A DNA stretch of 64,000 nucleotides from Tardibacter chloracetimidivorans (lineage in GTDB: Bacteria; Pseudomonadota; Alphaproteobacteria; Sphingomonadales; Sphingomonadaceae). The translations under genes and the position numbers were made by a program. Position 1 is the first letter of the stretch; the number at the start of each line of letters is the position of its first letter. This document shows positions 28,959 to 40,465 of the stretch, piece by piece. Location of the stretch: NCBI RefSeq assembly GCF_001890385.1, contig NZ_CP018221.1, forward strand, positions 2,343,501-2,407,500. The letters run 5' to 3'. Under the pieces are notes generated by a model. That model was not told the origin of the DNA and searched no databases. It was given only the letters and a program-made list of their open reading frames with translations.

Positions 28959-31817
28959 CTACTCCGCCTTCATCACTTCCACCGGGAGGCCGAGCGGCTG
29001 GAGCTGCGGGCCGACCTTCGCCGCATCGCCGACGATCACCCAGATCAGGTCGTTGGGACGGATATATCGCCGGGCGGCCGCATCCAGATCGGCCGCGTCC
29101 ATCGCGCGGTAACGGTCGGCCAGCGTTTCGTAATAGTCGTCGGGCCGCTCGAAGGTGGCATTGCGGGCGATCGCACCGAGAAGCTGGGAGGATGTCTCGA
29201 AGCTGCCGGGCAGCGACCGCACTTGATTGTTGATGGTGCGGCCCAGTTCCTCGGCCGTCACTCCGCTCTTGGTGAGAAAGTCCTGCATCCCGCCGATCAG
29301 CGCCTTCACCGAATCCCCGGTGCGGTCGGTCTGGACCGGCGCGAACAGCAGGAACGGGACCGTTTCCCTCACCAGCCGCACCTGCGTGCCGACTCCATAG
29401 GACCAGCCCTTCGCCTCGCGCAGGTCCATGTTGAGCCGCGAGACGAAGCTGCCGCCAAGCACTTCATTGGCGGTGATGAGCGTCAGCGGATCGTCCGTTC
29501 CCTCCACCCCCAGCGTCTGGCCGGCGAGGATCAGCGATTGCGGTCCGGGCCTGTCGATCACCACGATCCGCGCGGGGCGCGCCATCCGATCCATGCGGAA
29601 CAGCTTGGCGGGCTTTGCGCCGGCAGGCGATCGCCAGTCGCCGAACTGCGCCTCCAGCAGCGGCGTCAGCTCCGCCAGCGTAGTGTCGCCCACCGCGAAT
29701 ATGGTCGCGTTGTCGGGCCGCAGCCAATGGCGGTGATGCGCCGCCAGATCGTCGCGCGTCACGGCGGTCACGCCTTGCTCGTCGCCGGTGCCGGTGAAGG
29801 GAATGCCATAGGGATGCGCTTTGCCGTAAAGCAGCGGCGGCAGTTCGCGCAGCGCCAGACCCGATGGCTGGGTCTTTTCCGAGCGGATCTTCGTCAGCAT
29901 CTGGCCGCGCACCCGCTCCACCTCTCCCGCCGCGAAGGCGGGGTTGCGGACGATGTCGGCGAACAGCGCGAGCGAGGGCGCGAGATTGGGCTTCAGGGCG
30001 AACAGCGAAACATCGGTGCGGTCCATGCTTGCCTCGGGCGTGATGACCGCGCCCAGCCGCTCCTGCTCTTCGGCGATGTCGATGGAGCTGCGGGTCCGCG
30101 TGCCTTCGTCCATCAGCGCAAGCATCATCGCATGGGTGCCGAGCTTCGCCTTGTCGTCGGCCGCATATCCGGCGTCGAACGACATGGAGAGGCGCACCGT
30201 CGGCACGGTCGCGCGCCGCGCGAAGACGACTTCCATCCCGTTGGAGAGTTTCGTCCGTTCCACGTCCGGCCATTCCAGATCGTCCACCGGCTTTACATCG
30301 GGCGCTTTGCGCTTCGTCACCGCCGCTGTCTGTGGAGCCGCCTTTTCGGCGGCGGGCACCGGCTTTACATCGGGATCGGCGTAATAGCGCGGCCTGACGC
30401 CCGTGTTGCGCGCCGCCGCGACGTCATCGGGCTCGCGCTCGCCGGGTTCCACCATCAAGCGATAGGCCGGGCGCGTCAGCCATTTCGCGGCGGCCGCCTT
30501 CACCGAAGCAGGCGTCGCCGCCGCATATCGGGCGAGCTGCCGCTTGTAGAATTCCGGATCGTTCGCATAGATCGCGCCTTCGGCCAGCGCGACGGCCTTG
30601 CCCCCGAACCCTCCGACCTTTTCCAGCCCCGCGATGCGGCTTGCGACCTGACCCGTGGCGACGCGGCGCACCTCGTCGGCCGTCGGGCCTTCCTTCAGCA
30701 GCTTTTCGATCTGGCGATCGAGCGCCCGGCCCGCCACGGCCGGATCGACGCCCGGCTTCACATCGGCATAGACCTCCACCAGCCCGACCTTCTCGAACGC
30801 CTGAAGCCCGGCCGACACGGCGACCGCGAGCTGCTGTTTCTTCACCAGCTCATTATCGAGCCGGGAAGACGCCAGCCCGCCCAGAACGGACGTCGCCACG
30901 TCCAGATTCACCGCATCCGGGTCGTTCAGGCCGGGGACCGTCCACATCCGGTAGATGCGGGTGGTGGCGACCTTGTCCTTCATCACCTCTTCGACCGGCG
31001 CGGACAGCGTCGGCACGGGGGCGGTTACGGGCGGCTGCTCCGGCCCGCGCGGAATATCCCCGAAATATTTCTCCACCAGCGGGCGCGCGGCCTCGGCATC
31101 GATGTCGCCCGCCAGCACCAGCACGGCGTTGTTGGGGCCGTAATGGGCGCGGAACCAGCTCCTCACATCCTCAAGGCTGGCGGCGTCCAGATCGGCCATG
31201 GAGCCGATGGTGGAATGACGATAGGGGTGGCCTTCGGGGAAAAGCGCCGCAAGCTGCGCATATTCGACAAGGCCGAACGGCTGGTTGTCGCCCTGCCGCT
31301 TCTCGTTCTGGACGACGTTGCGCTGGTTATCGAGCTTTTCCTTCGTCACCGCGCCCAGCAAATGGCCCATACGGTCGGATTCGAGGAACAGCGCCAGCTC
31401 CAGCGCGCCGGTCGGCACCGTCTCGAAATAATTGGTGCGATCGAACCAGGTGGTGCCGTTGAAATCGGTCGCGCCCGCGTTTTCCAGCGGCACGAAGAAC
31501 TCCCCGTCCGCGTTTTCCGAGCCGTTGAACATCAGATGCTCGAACAGATGGGCAAAGCCGGTCTTGCCCTTCGGCTCGTTCTTCGATCCCACATGATACC
31601 AGATGGACACCGCGACCACCGGGGCCTTGCGGTCCGTCGAGACGATCACCCGCAGGCCGTTGTCCAGCGTGAACTGCTGATATGGAATGTCGACGGTCTT
31701 GACCAGCTCGGCGACTGGCGCAACCTTCTGCGATGGTGCGGCGGGCAGTGGCGATGAAAGCGGCAGAAAGCCAAGGACGATGCCGATTCCAAGATTACGC
31801 AACCAGTTGGCCACCAT
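28959..31817 (-). CDS. M16 family zinc metallopeptidase (two-domain)
   Basis: This is a periplasmic or envelope-associated pitrilysin-family peptidase of 952 residues. A signal peptide is visible (RNLGIGIVLGFLPLSSPLPA, residues 8 to 27). The first M16 domain has the zinc motif HLFEH (His90, Glu93, His94) with the downstream Glu expected in NQRNVVQNEKRQ. The second M16 domain (about residues 530 to 940) lacks an intact HXXEH and is the usual non-catalytic partner. The ATG at 31817 was chosen for its AAAGGA ribosome site and position just before the signal peptide; a longer upstream frame would start in the clpB promoter. Confidence 0.92.
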   Translation of the reverse strand: MVANWLRNLGIGIVLGFLPLSSPLPAAPSQKVAPVAELVKTVDIPYQQFTLDNGLRVIVSTDRKAPVVAVSIWYHVGSKNEPKGKTGFAHLFEHLMFNGSENADGEFFVPLENAGATDFNGTTWFDRTNYFETVPTGALELALFLESDRMGHLLGAVTKEKLDNQRNVVQNEKRQGDNQPFGLVEYAQLAALFPEGHPYRHSTIGSMADLDAASLEDVRSWFRAHYGPNNAVLVLAGDIDAEAARPLVEKYFGDIPRGPEQPPVTAPVPTLSAPVEEVMKDKVATTRIYRMWTVPGLNDPDAVNLDVATSVLGGLASSRLDNELVKKQQLAVAVSAGLQAFEKVGLVEVYADVKPGVDPAVAGRALDRQIEKLLKEGPTADEVRRVATGQVASRIAGLEKVGGFGGKAVALAEGAIYANDPEFYKRQLARYAAATPASVKAAAAKWLTRPAYRLMVEPGEREPDDVAAARNTGVRPRYYADPDVKPVPAAEKAAPQTAAVTKRKAPDVKPVDDLEWPDVERTKLSNGMEVVFARRATVPTVRLSMSFDAGYAADDKAKLGTHAMMLALMDEGTRTRSSIDIAEEQERLGAVITPEASMDRTDVSLFALKPNLAPSLALFADIVRNPAFAAGEVERVRGQMLTKIRSEKTQPSGLALRELPPLLYGKAHPYGIPFTGTGDEQGVTAVTRDDLAAHHRHWLRPDNATIFAVGDTTLAELTPLLEAQFGDWRSPAGAKPAKLFRMDRMARPARIVVIDRPGPQSLILAGQTLGVEGTDDPLTLITANEVLGGSFVSRLNMDLREAKGWSYGVGTQVRLVRETVPFLLFAPVQTDRTGDSVKALIGGMQDFLTKSGVTAEELGRTINNQVRSLPGSFETSSQLLGAIARNATFERPDDYYETLADRYRAMDAADLDAAARRYIRPNDLIWVIVGDAAKVGPQLQPLGLPVEVMKAE

Positions 31818-31964
31818 GCCGGGTCCTTTCGCAGAGGTGGCGCGGACCATAGCCGCCCCGACCGGCGTCGTCACCCGGCATCGGACGAACGGCGCCTGCT
31901 TGACTGAACCAGGAGAGGCTGACCGGCGTTTGATGTCTGCTGGTTCAATACCGCCGCCGAAGCT

Positions 31965-31992
31965 CTTGTGTTGCAAAAAGGCAACACCATAT
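31965..31992 (+). promoter_or_regulatory. Heat-shock (sigma-32-type) promoter of clpB
   Basis: A -35-like CTTGTG (31965 to 31970) and a -10-like CACCATAT (31985 to 31992) are separated by 14 bases. The E. coli sigma-32 consensus is CTTGAA, 13 to 15 bases, CCCCATNT, so the match is close. It ends 28 bases before the clpB start, with a GAGGGG ribosome site at 32007. The rest of the 31818 to 32020 gap must also hold the M16 promoter. Confidence 0.65.
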
Positions 31993-32020
31993 CGGCCCTG
32001 TTCCACGAGGGGATCGCATT

Positions 32021-34627
<2,607 letters not shown>

Positions 34628-34638
34628 CGCCATAAACA

Positions 34639-34662
34639 AGGGGCGGGATGTCTCCCGCCCCT
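34639..34662. terminator. Bidirectional terminator hairpin between clpB and TonB receptor
   Basis: A perfect 10-base GC-rich stem, AGGGGCGGGA and TCCCGCCCCT (34639 to 34648 and 34653 to 34662), has a 4-base TGTC loop. It lies between the stops of two convergent genes and can serve both strands. Neither side has a long T-run, so it may act by stopping polymerase less efficiently or with Rho. Confidence 0.6.
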
Positions 34663-34681
34663 ATCGGTCCTCCTCGCTTTC

Positions 34682-37591
34682 TCAGAAGCTGACGGTCGCC
34701 CCGACGAAGAAGGCGCGGCCCAGCGGATCATAGGTCGCCGGATAGGTGTTGCCGCTGTTCTCGGTCGTGCCGCCATAGTCGTTGCCGACCACGGGCGGCT
34801 GCTTGTCGAACAGGTTGTTGATGCCGCCGCGCAGCGAGAAGCGCTCGGTCACGTCATAGCTGCCCGCCAGGTCGAAATAGTTATAGGCCTTGATCTTCGG
34901 GACCACGAAGTCCGCAGGGTCGGCCGTGCCGAAGCCGACCGTGTCGTTGGTCAGCTTGCCGATATACTGCCAGCGAAGCTGGAGCGTGAGCGGGCCGTTG
35001 TTCCAGGTGGTGGTCTGCGTCCAGCGCCATTTCGGATCGGGCCTGAGGCAGATCTTGCCGACCAGCCCGACGCATTCGTTGGTCGGCAGCAGGCTTGCGA
35101 ACTGGAGATCGGTCTTGAGCTGGCGTGTCGCCGCGAAGGCCAGCCCCAGACTGCCCGCCGCGCCGATGTCGAAGCGGTACTGCAAGCCAATGTCGATGCC
35201 TTGCGAGCGCAGCTGGCCGATGTTGCGGCGGCTGACGTCGACGCCCACCGTCGTATCGCCATTAAGCCGGCCGGTCGGGCTTCGCGCGATGAGCGAGCAG
35301 AAGGTGCCGGAGGCGTCCTGTTCAATGCCATAGCAGATGTCCAGAACCGACTGTTCCGGTATCTGCAGGATCGCGTCCTTAACCTTGATGTCGAAGAAAT
35401 CGACGGTCGCCGTGAAGCCGGGCAGCGCCCGCGGCTGGATCACCGCGCCGATCGTCCAGGTGGTCGATTTTTCGGGCACGAGATCGGGGTTGCCGCCGAT
35501 GAAGTTGTTGATCTGTCCGGCGATCGGGCCGCCGACCGAACCGATCTGCGCGGCAGGCACGCCCGTGTCGATGCAGAGCTGGGTCAACGCCGGATTGCCG
35601 ACGGGATTGGAATCGGCGCATGGGTCGAAGGTCGCATCGCCGGTTGAAGGCGTCTGGGGCTGGCCAATTTCGTTGATGTTGGGCGCGCGCACGGACCGCT
35701 GATACATCACCCGGACCCGAAGATCGTTGACCGGCTTCCAGTCGCCACCCAGCTTCCAGCTCCAGTTGGAATAGCTGTTGCCAACGCCCAGCGTCTTCAC
35801 CTTGTTCTTGTAGTCGGCATAGCGGACGCCGCCTTCAAGGTTCAGTTCCTGGACGAAGGACATGTCCGAGACGAGCGGAAGCTTCAGTTCGGCATAGGCT
35901 TCCTTCACGTCATATTGCGCATCGATCGGAGTCGATCCGCCAAAGCCGATGCTGTTGCCAGCGATCAGATTGGCGTCCGGCCGGGCCTTGGATGTTTCCT
36001 TGCGGTATTCCACGCCCACCACGAAAGCGCCCGGCGTCGCTGCCATCGGCACGGTGAACGGCAGGTCGCCGGTCACGAAGCCGCCCGTCACGAACTGCGA
36101 GGTGCTGTCGTCCTGGTGCAGGTCCAGCCGGATGAACTCCGCCGCTTCCTCGCTCAAATTGCCCGGCCCGAAGATGTTGGCCGGAACGCAGCCGCCGCTC
36201 GGATCGACGCAGGCCCCTCCGGGGGTGACCTGAACCGCCTGGAACAGACGGTCATAGGCGACGTCGTTGACGAAATCCTGCGTGCGCTTCGTCTTGGCGT
36301 ATTGCGCGAACACCTCCCAGCGCAAGGTGCCGGAGAATTCGCCGCGCAGCCCGCCGACGACCTGCCAGGCCTTGTTCTCATAGATGGAATCACGCGTTCC
36401 AAGCTCGGTCAGGCGGCGGCCCAGCGCGGCGGAGACGATGCCGTCCCCCGCCTCGTTTGCAGGCGTTGCCGGATCGTCCAGGTCAAAGCCCGCAAAGACC
36501 CCGCGCGCCTGTGCACTCAGGAACGGATTGTCCAGATAGTTGATGTCGAACGGGAAGAAGAAGGTGCCGGTCGGTGCGACGATGGTCGTGACCTTGCTCT
36601 TCGCCCATGACCCGCGCCCGTAGAACTCCAGACTGTCGCTGATCTCGTAATTGGCAAGGACGGTCGCGGTCCATTGCTCGTTCGGTGCCTGGAGGAGATT
36701 ATAGGGGTTGAAGTTGAACGGCTCGAACGCGCCCGGGTTCGCCCCAAGGTCGATCAGATTGCCTCCAGCGTCGAACTGATAGCCGTCCGGTCCGAGATCG
36801 ACGAAGCCCGGCGCATTGGTGAAGCTGCCGCCGGGGCTGAAATCGGCCGCGGCCAGCGCATCGAATGAATAACCCCTCGCGCCCTGATAGACGGCTTGCT
36901 CCTTGCGATAGGTGCCGTTGATGGTGATGTTGCCCCGCCCTTCGGCAAAGTTCGCGCCCGCAGTCAGGCTGAGCGCGGTCTTTTGTCCGTCGCCCCTCGT
37001 CGTCAGGCCGTATTGGGCATCGGCCTCTATCCCCTCGAAATCCTTGCGCATGATGAAGTTGACGACGCCCGAAATGGCGTCGGACCCATAGACGGCCGAA
37101 GCGCCGCCGGTCACCACTTCGACCCGCTCGATCAGCGCGGGCGGGATCATGTTGAGGTCGACGACGCCGTTCGAATCATAAGGAACGAAGCGCTTGCCGT
37201 CGACCAGCACCAGCGTGCGCTCCTCGCCGAGGTTGCGAAGGTCGACCGTGGCCGCGCCCTCATTGCCGTTGTTGGTGGCGCTGCCCCAGGCTGCGACCGC
37301 CTGCGGAATGTCGCGCAGATAATCCTCGACGCCGGACGTGCCGGAAAGCTTGATCGATTCCTGCGTCACAACCGAAACGGGGCTGGCGGCCTGAAGATCG
37401 GGCCGCGCAATGCGGGAGCCGGTCACGATGATGACATCTTCGGCCGACGCCATCGGAAGCACTGGCGCCTCTGATGGCGTCGTCTCCTGCGCGGCGGCAG
37501 GCGATGCAAGGGCGGCCGCCAGGGCGAACGCCGACAACACTGATCCACCGCGCAAAGCTGCGCGGCATACGCTGTCTGACTTGGTGCTCAC
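34682..37591 (-). CDS. TonB-dependent outer-membrane receptor
   Basis: This 969-residue protein is a TonB-gated outer-membrane transporter. It has a signal peptide ending near ASPAAAQ (residue 34), a TonB-box-like segment with EDVIIVTGSRIARPDL (51 to 66), a plug domain (ASPVSVVTQESI to EVVTGGASAVYGSDAISG) and a 22-strand barrel ending in the C-terminal aromatic signature (RAFFVGATVSF). The type with VTGSRI and a large loop set is abundant in sphingomonads, where members take up saccharides, siderophores or peptides; the ligand here cannot be inferred because no specific neighbour is linked. It is monocistronic and convergent with clpB. Confidence 0.92.
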   Translation of the reverse strand: MSTKSDSVCRAALRGGSVLSAFALAAALASPAAAQETTPSEAPVLPMASAEDVIIVTGSRIARPDLQAASPVSVVTQESIKLSGTSGVEDYLRDIPQAVAAWGSATNNGNEGAATVDLRNLGEERTLVLVDGKRFVPYDSNGVVDLNMIPPALIERVEVVTGGASAVYGSDAISGVVNFIMRKDFEGIEADAQYGLTTRGDGQKTALSLTAGANFAEGRGNITINGTYRKEQAVYQGARGYSFDALAAADFSPGGSFTNAPGFVDLGPDGYQFDAGGNLIDLGANPGAFEPFNFNPYNLLQAPNEQWTATVLANYEISDSLEFYGRGSWAKSKVTTIVAPTGTFFFPFDINYLDNPFLSAQARGVFAGFDLDDPATPANEAGDGIVSAALGRRLTELGTRDSIYENKAWQVVGGLRGEFSGTLRWEVFAQYAKTKRTQDFVNDVAYDRLFQAVQVTPGGACVDPSGGCVPANIFGPGNLSEEAAEFIRLDLHQDDSTSQFVTGGFVTGDLPFTVPMAATPGAFVVGVEYRKETSKARPDANLIAGNSIGFGGSTPIDAQYDVKEAYAELKLPLVSDMSFVQELNLEGGVRYADYKNKVKTLGVGNSYSNWSWKLGGDWKPVNDLRVRVMYQRSVRAPNINEIGQPQTPSTGDATFDPCADSNPVGNPALTQLCIDTGVPAAQIGSVGGPIAGQINNFIGGNPDLVPEKSTTWTIGAVIQPRALPGFTATVDFFDIKVKDAILQIPEQSVLDICYGIEQDASGTFCSLIARSPTGRLNGDTTVGVDVSRRNIGQLRSQGIDIGLQYRFDIGAAGSLGLAFAATRQLKTDLQFASLLPTNECVGLVGKICLRPDPKWRWTQTTTWNNGPLTLQLRWQYIGKLTNDTVGFGTADPADFVVPKIKAYNYFDLAGSYDVTERFSLRGGINNLFDKQPPVVGNDYGGTTENSGNTYPATYDPLGRAFFVGATVSF

Positions 37592-37935
37592 TGTTACGTT
37601 TCCTTGAACAAGAGTTGCGCGTTCGCGGCCTCTCGATCATTCCCGGCCAGCGGGGTTGGCCGCTGAACGCTTTCCAACGGCGGGCGTCCCCGGCCATCGG
37701 GCATGAACAAATCGTGCGGAGTCGTAACGCCACTGTAAAGCAGCCGTTCACCCGCGGTTCATGCTTTCAGCGGCGATGTATCTTATTTGCAACAGTGTAA
37801 ATAGTGTGCGAGCGGCCTTGTCCCGAGGACCGCTGTTCGCCTCGTGGCAGGCACATGAACGCCGTACGGCAAACGGGGCCGCGGCATTTCAACCTTTCAG
37901 AAAAACGTTTGTTCCGGTGTCGGCCGGTCAGCCCG
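37592..37935. other. Gene-free stretch upstream of TonB receptor
   Basis: These 344 bases between the TonB receptor start and the M23 lipoprotein stop hold no gene that I can support. The part next to 37591 must contain the receptor promoter. A relatively AT-rich patch lies at about 37770 to 37810. I see no clear Fur-type box or tRNA. Confidence 0.6.
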
Positions 37936-38853
37936 TCAGCCGTCATCGCCCCGGCGGGAGGCGCCGGGCATCGTTCCGGCCACAAGCTCCGGGTCGAGAC
38001 GCTGGTCAAGCCAGTTCACCGCCCAGTGCAGATGAGGCCCGGTGGAGCGGCCGGTGGTGCCCACCGTGCCGATCCGCTGGCCCCGGCGCACCCGTTCGCC
38101 GCGCCGCACGTCCACGCGCGACAGATGCAGATAGGCCGTGTTCACCCCCATGCCGTGATCGATGATCACCAGATTGCCCTCAAGGCTGAATTGCGGAGGG
38201 CTGGCAAGCGCCACCACACCATCCGCCGGAGCGACGATGGGCGTACCGCTCGGCACGGCGATGTCCACTCCGTAATGCGGATTGCGGGGCACACCGCCAA
38301 GGACACGCTGTGATCCGTACACGCCGGACATCCTCCCGATCACCGGCCAGATCCATCGCTGCTGCCAGCCGTCGCTTGCGTTTCTCTGCGCGCGCGCCTC
38401 CACGATCCGGGCGCGCTCTGCCTTCCTCAGCCGCTCATATTCGGGGCTTGGCTGCGACCGGCCCGGCAATCCGGGGATGCTCTGCACATCATATCGGCGC
38501 TGCGCGATCCTGATCCTTGCGATCAGGCGCGATCCGTCGGCCATGCGCGCCTCAACGGTAGAACGCTCCTGCGCATCGCGGTTGAAGCCAAGCGCGAACC
38601 GGCGGTTGGGCGCAAGCATCACCTGCCGCCCGTCGAGCGTCACCGATATGGCGTCGGGCGGCGCTTGCCCGATCGCATAGCCGCCCTGGGCGAGCGCCCC
38701 CTGAAAGGCAAAGGCGTTGTCGTCCACCCGCTCCAGCGGACGGATGGCGACCGGCGGCGGGAGAGGTGTGGGCGGCGGAGGCGGAACCGAAGGCGGCGCG
38801 CACCCTGCGACGGCCGCCACAAGGATCAGCGACAGCCGACCCGGCGGTTTCAG
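37936..38853 (-). CDS. M23 family peptidoglycan endopeptidase lipoprotein, apparent CTG start
   Basis: This lipoprotein should cleave peptidoglycan cross-links in the periplasm. The C-terminal peptidase M23 domain has the zinc motif in NPHYGVDIAVPSGTP and the later HxH as GPHLHWAVNW. The only start that gives a lipoprotein signal (basic KPPGR, hydrophobic LSLILVAAVA, lipobox AGC) is a CTG at 38853 to 38851, which overlaps the DUF2093 stop in CTGA, like the ATGA overlaps elsewhere in this window. No ATG, GTG or TTG occurs in frame nearby; upstream starts would run through DUF2093 in another frame. The mature protein is about 285 residues with a Pro-rich linker after the lipid Cys. Confidence 0.85.
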   Translation of the reverse strand: MKPPGRLSLILVAAVAGCAPPSVPPPPPTPLPPPVAIRPLERVDDNAFAFQGALAQGGYAIGQAPPDAISVTLDGRQVMLAPNRRFALGFNRDAQERSTVEARMADGSRLIARIRIAQRRYDVQSIPGLPGRSQPSPEYERLRKAERARIVEARAQRNASDGWQQRWIWPVIGRMSGVYGSQRVLGGVPRNPHYGVDIAVPSGTPIVAPADGVVALASPPQFSLEGNLVIIDHGMGVNTAYLHLSRVDVRRGERVRRGQRIGTVGTTGRSTGPHLHWAVNWLDQRLDPELVAGTMPGASRRGDDG

Positions 38854-39053
38854 GATATGCCGGACTCCCGCTTCGCAGACGCTTCGGCAGACGCATAGGC
38901 CTCCTGCCGCTCCGCGCTCCAGTAGCGCAACCGATCGAGCGGAATCTGCTGGCCCGTCACCGCGCACAGCACATAATCCCCCGCCGACAGGACGCGGAAG
39001 GAACTGGAGAGATAATGGAGCCGGGCCTGCCGGCCTCCGTTCGACATCAGCAT
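38850..39053 (-). CDS. DUF2093 family protein
   Basis: This 67-residue protein belongs to DUF2093, a small alphaproteobacterial family of unknown function, recognised from MSNGGRQARLHYLSSSFRVL and VLCAVTGQQIPLDRLRYWS. The start at 39053 has a GAGG site; a second ATG lies two codons later. It follows xseA by 11 bases and overlaps the M23 lipoprotein start by 4 bases. The gene order xseA-DUF2093-peptidase is likely conserved in relatives. Confidence 0.87.
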   Translation of the reverse strand: MLMSNGGRQARLHYLSSSFRVLSAGDYVLCAVTGQQIPLDRLRYWSAERQEAYASAEASAKRESGIS

Positions 39054-39064
39054 TTGAAAGAACC

Positions 39065-40465
39065 TCAAAGCAGCTTGGGTTGGCTCGACGACGCGGCGGC
39101 CGCCTTTTTGGGAGACGGCGCGCGCGGCGCGGATTCATCTGACCCTATCGTAGCATCGACGCCGCCGTCCGCAAATTGCAGAGATACGCGCCGCGCCGCT
39201 CGGGCGCCCGCCGCGCTGGTGACGACATGACCCGAAGTATCGGTCACCAAAGCATAGCCCCGGCGCAGAACCCCCTTGGGATTGAGGCTTTCGGCCACCC
39301 GCCACAGCCTTTCCAGCTGGCTCCCGGCTTCCTTCAGCCGCCGGTCCAGAAGCTGGGGCCGCAGCCGTGCGCCCACTGCATCCAGCGAGGCGCTTGCCCG
39401 CTGCGCACGGACTGCGAGCGCGCGGGGCAGGCGTTCCCCGATGTCATCGGCCCGCTGACGGGCAAGCCCCAGCAGCGCGCGCGGTGTCGGCAGGCGGCGG
39501 CCAAGCCCTTCCACCCGCTCCCGCCGCGACTCCAGCACCCGTTGGGCGCAGCGTTCCGCCCTGAGCGAAAGCTGGCGGACGGCGGTGATCAGATCGGCGC
39601 GGACCGGCACCGCCATTTCGGCGGCGGCGGTGGGCGTAGGCGCGCGGACATCGGCGGCGAAATCGCACAATGTCGTGTCCGTCTCATGTCCCACCGCCGA
39701 GATGGTGGGAATGCCGCTTTCGGCGACCGCCCGCACGACGATCTCCTCGTTGAAGGCCCAGAGATCCTCGATCGATCCGCCGCCCCGCGCCACGATCAGC
39801 AGATCTGGCCGATCCACGCCCGAGATGGCGTTGAAGCCCCTCACCGCCGCCGCCACCTGGGCGGCCGCCGTCTCGCCCTGCACCAGCACCGGCCAGACGA
39901 TCACCCGGCGCGGGAAGCGATCTTCCAGCCGGTGCAATATGTCGCGGATCACCGCACCCGTCGGCGACGTCACGACGCCGATCACTTCGGGCAGGAACGG
40001 CAGCGGGCGCTTGCGGGCAGGGTCGAACAGTCCTTCGGCCAGCAGCTTCCTGCGCCGTTGCTCCAGCAGCGCCATCAGCGCGCCCGCGCCCGCGATCTCC
40101 AGCCTTTCGATGACGATCTGGTATTTCGACCGGCCGGGATAGGTGGTGAGCTTGCCGGTGGCGATCACCTCAAGCCCGTCCTCGGGCGCAAAGCGCAGCG
40201 ATTGCAGCACGCCTTTCCACATCACCCCGTCAAGCACGGCGTTGTCGTCCTTCAGGCACAGATAGCCGTGCCCCGACGCCGCCCGTTTCCATCCGGAAAT
40301 CTCGCCCCGCACGCGGACATGGCCGAAACGGTCCTCCACCGTGCGCTTCAGCGCGTTCGACAGTTCGGATACGGAAAGGGCGGGCGAATTGCCTGAAGCA
40401 CCTTCCTCGGCTACCAGCCGGGCATTCTCCTCGTTAAGGGTCGGATCATTGGGCACTGAAGTCAT
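39065..40465 (-). CDS. xseA: Exodeoxyribonuclease VII large subunit
   Basis: XseA is the catalytic subunit of exonuclease VII, a single-strand-specific exonuclease. The 466-residue protein has the OB-fold start ([20 protein letters not shown] then [11 protein letters not shown]), the catalytic region [22 protein letters not shown], and [16 protein letters not shown] with [14 protein letters not shown]. The start is the ATG at 40465, whose T and A bases are shared with the divergent purD start at 40464. It is the first gene of xseA-DUF2093-M23. Confidence 0.95.
   Translation of the reverse strand: MTSVPNDPTLNEENARLVAEEGASGNSPALSVSELSNALKRTVEDRFGHVRVRGEISGWKRAASGHGYLCLKDDNAVLDGVMWKGVLQSLRFAPEDGLEVIATGKLTTYPGRSKYQIVIERLEIAGAGALMALLEQRRRKLLAEGLFDPARKRPLPFLPEVIGVVTSPTGAVIRDILHRLEDRFPRRVIVWPVLVQGETAAAQVAAAVRGFNAISGVDRPDLLIVARGGGSIEDLWAFNEEIVVRAVAESGIPTISAVGHETDTTLCDFAADVRAPTPTAAAEMAVPVRADLITAVRQLSLRAERCAQRVLESRRERVEGLGRRLPTPRALLGLARQRADDIGERLPRALAVRAQRASASLDAVGARLRPQLLDRRLKEAGSQLERLWRVAESLNPKGVLRRGYALVTDTSGHVVTSAAGARAARRVSLQFADGGVDATIGSDESAPRAPSPKKAAAASSSQPKLL

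Noticed and set aside
29223-31757. A very long open frame (844 codons) on the plus strand
   Set aside because: It is antisense to the M16 peptidase throughout. The protein would be rich in His, Arg and Gln with no recognisable motif, as expected for the opposite strand of a GC-rich gene.
37592-37935. A small gene in the stretch before the TonB receptor
   Set aside because: The short frames here overlap the M23 gene in antisense or lack a ribosome site; none had a coherent protein pattern.
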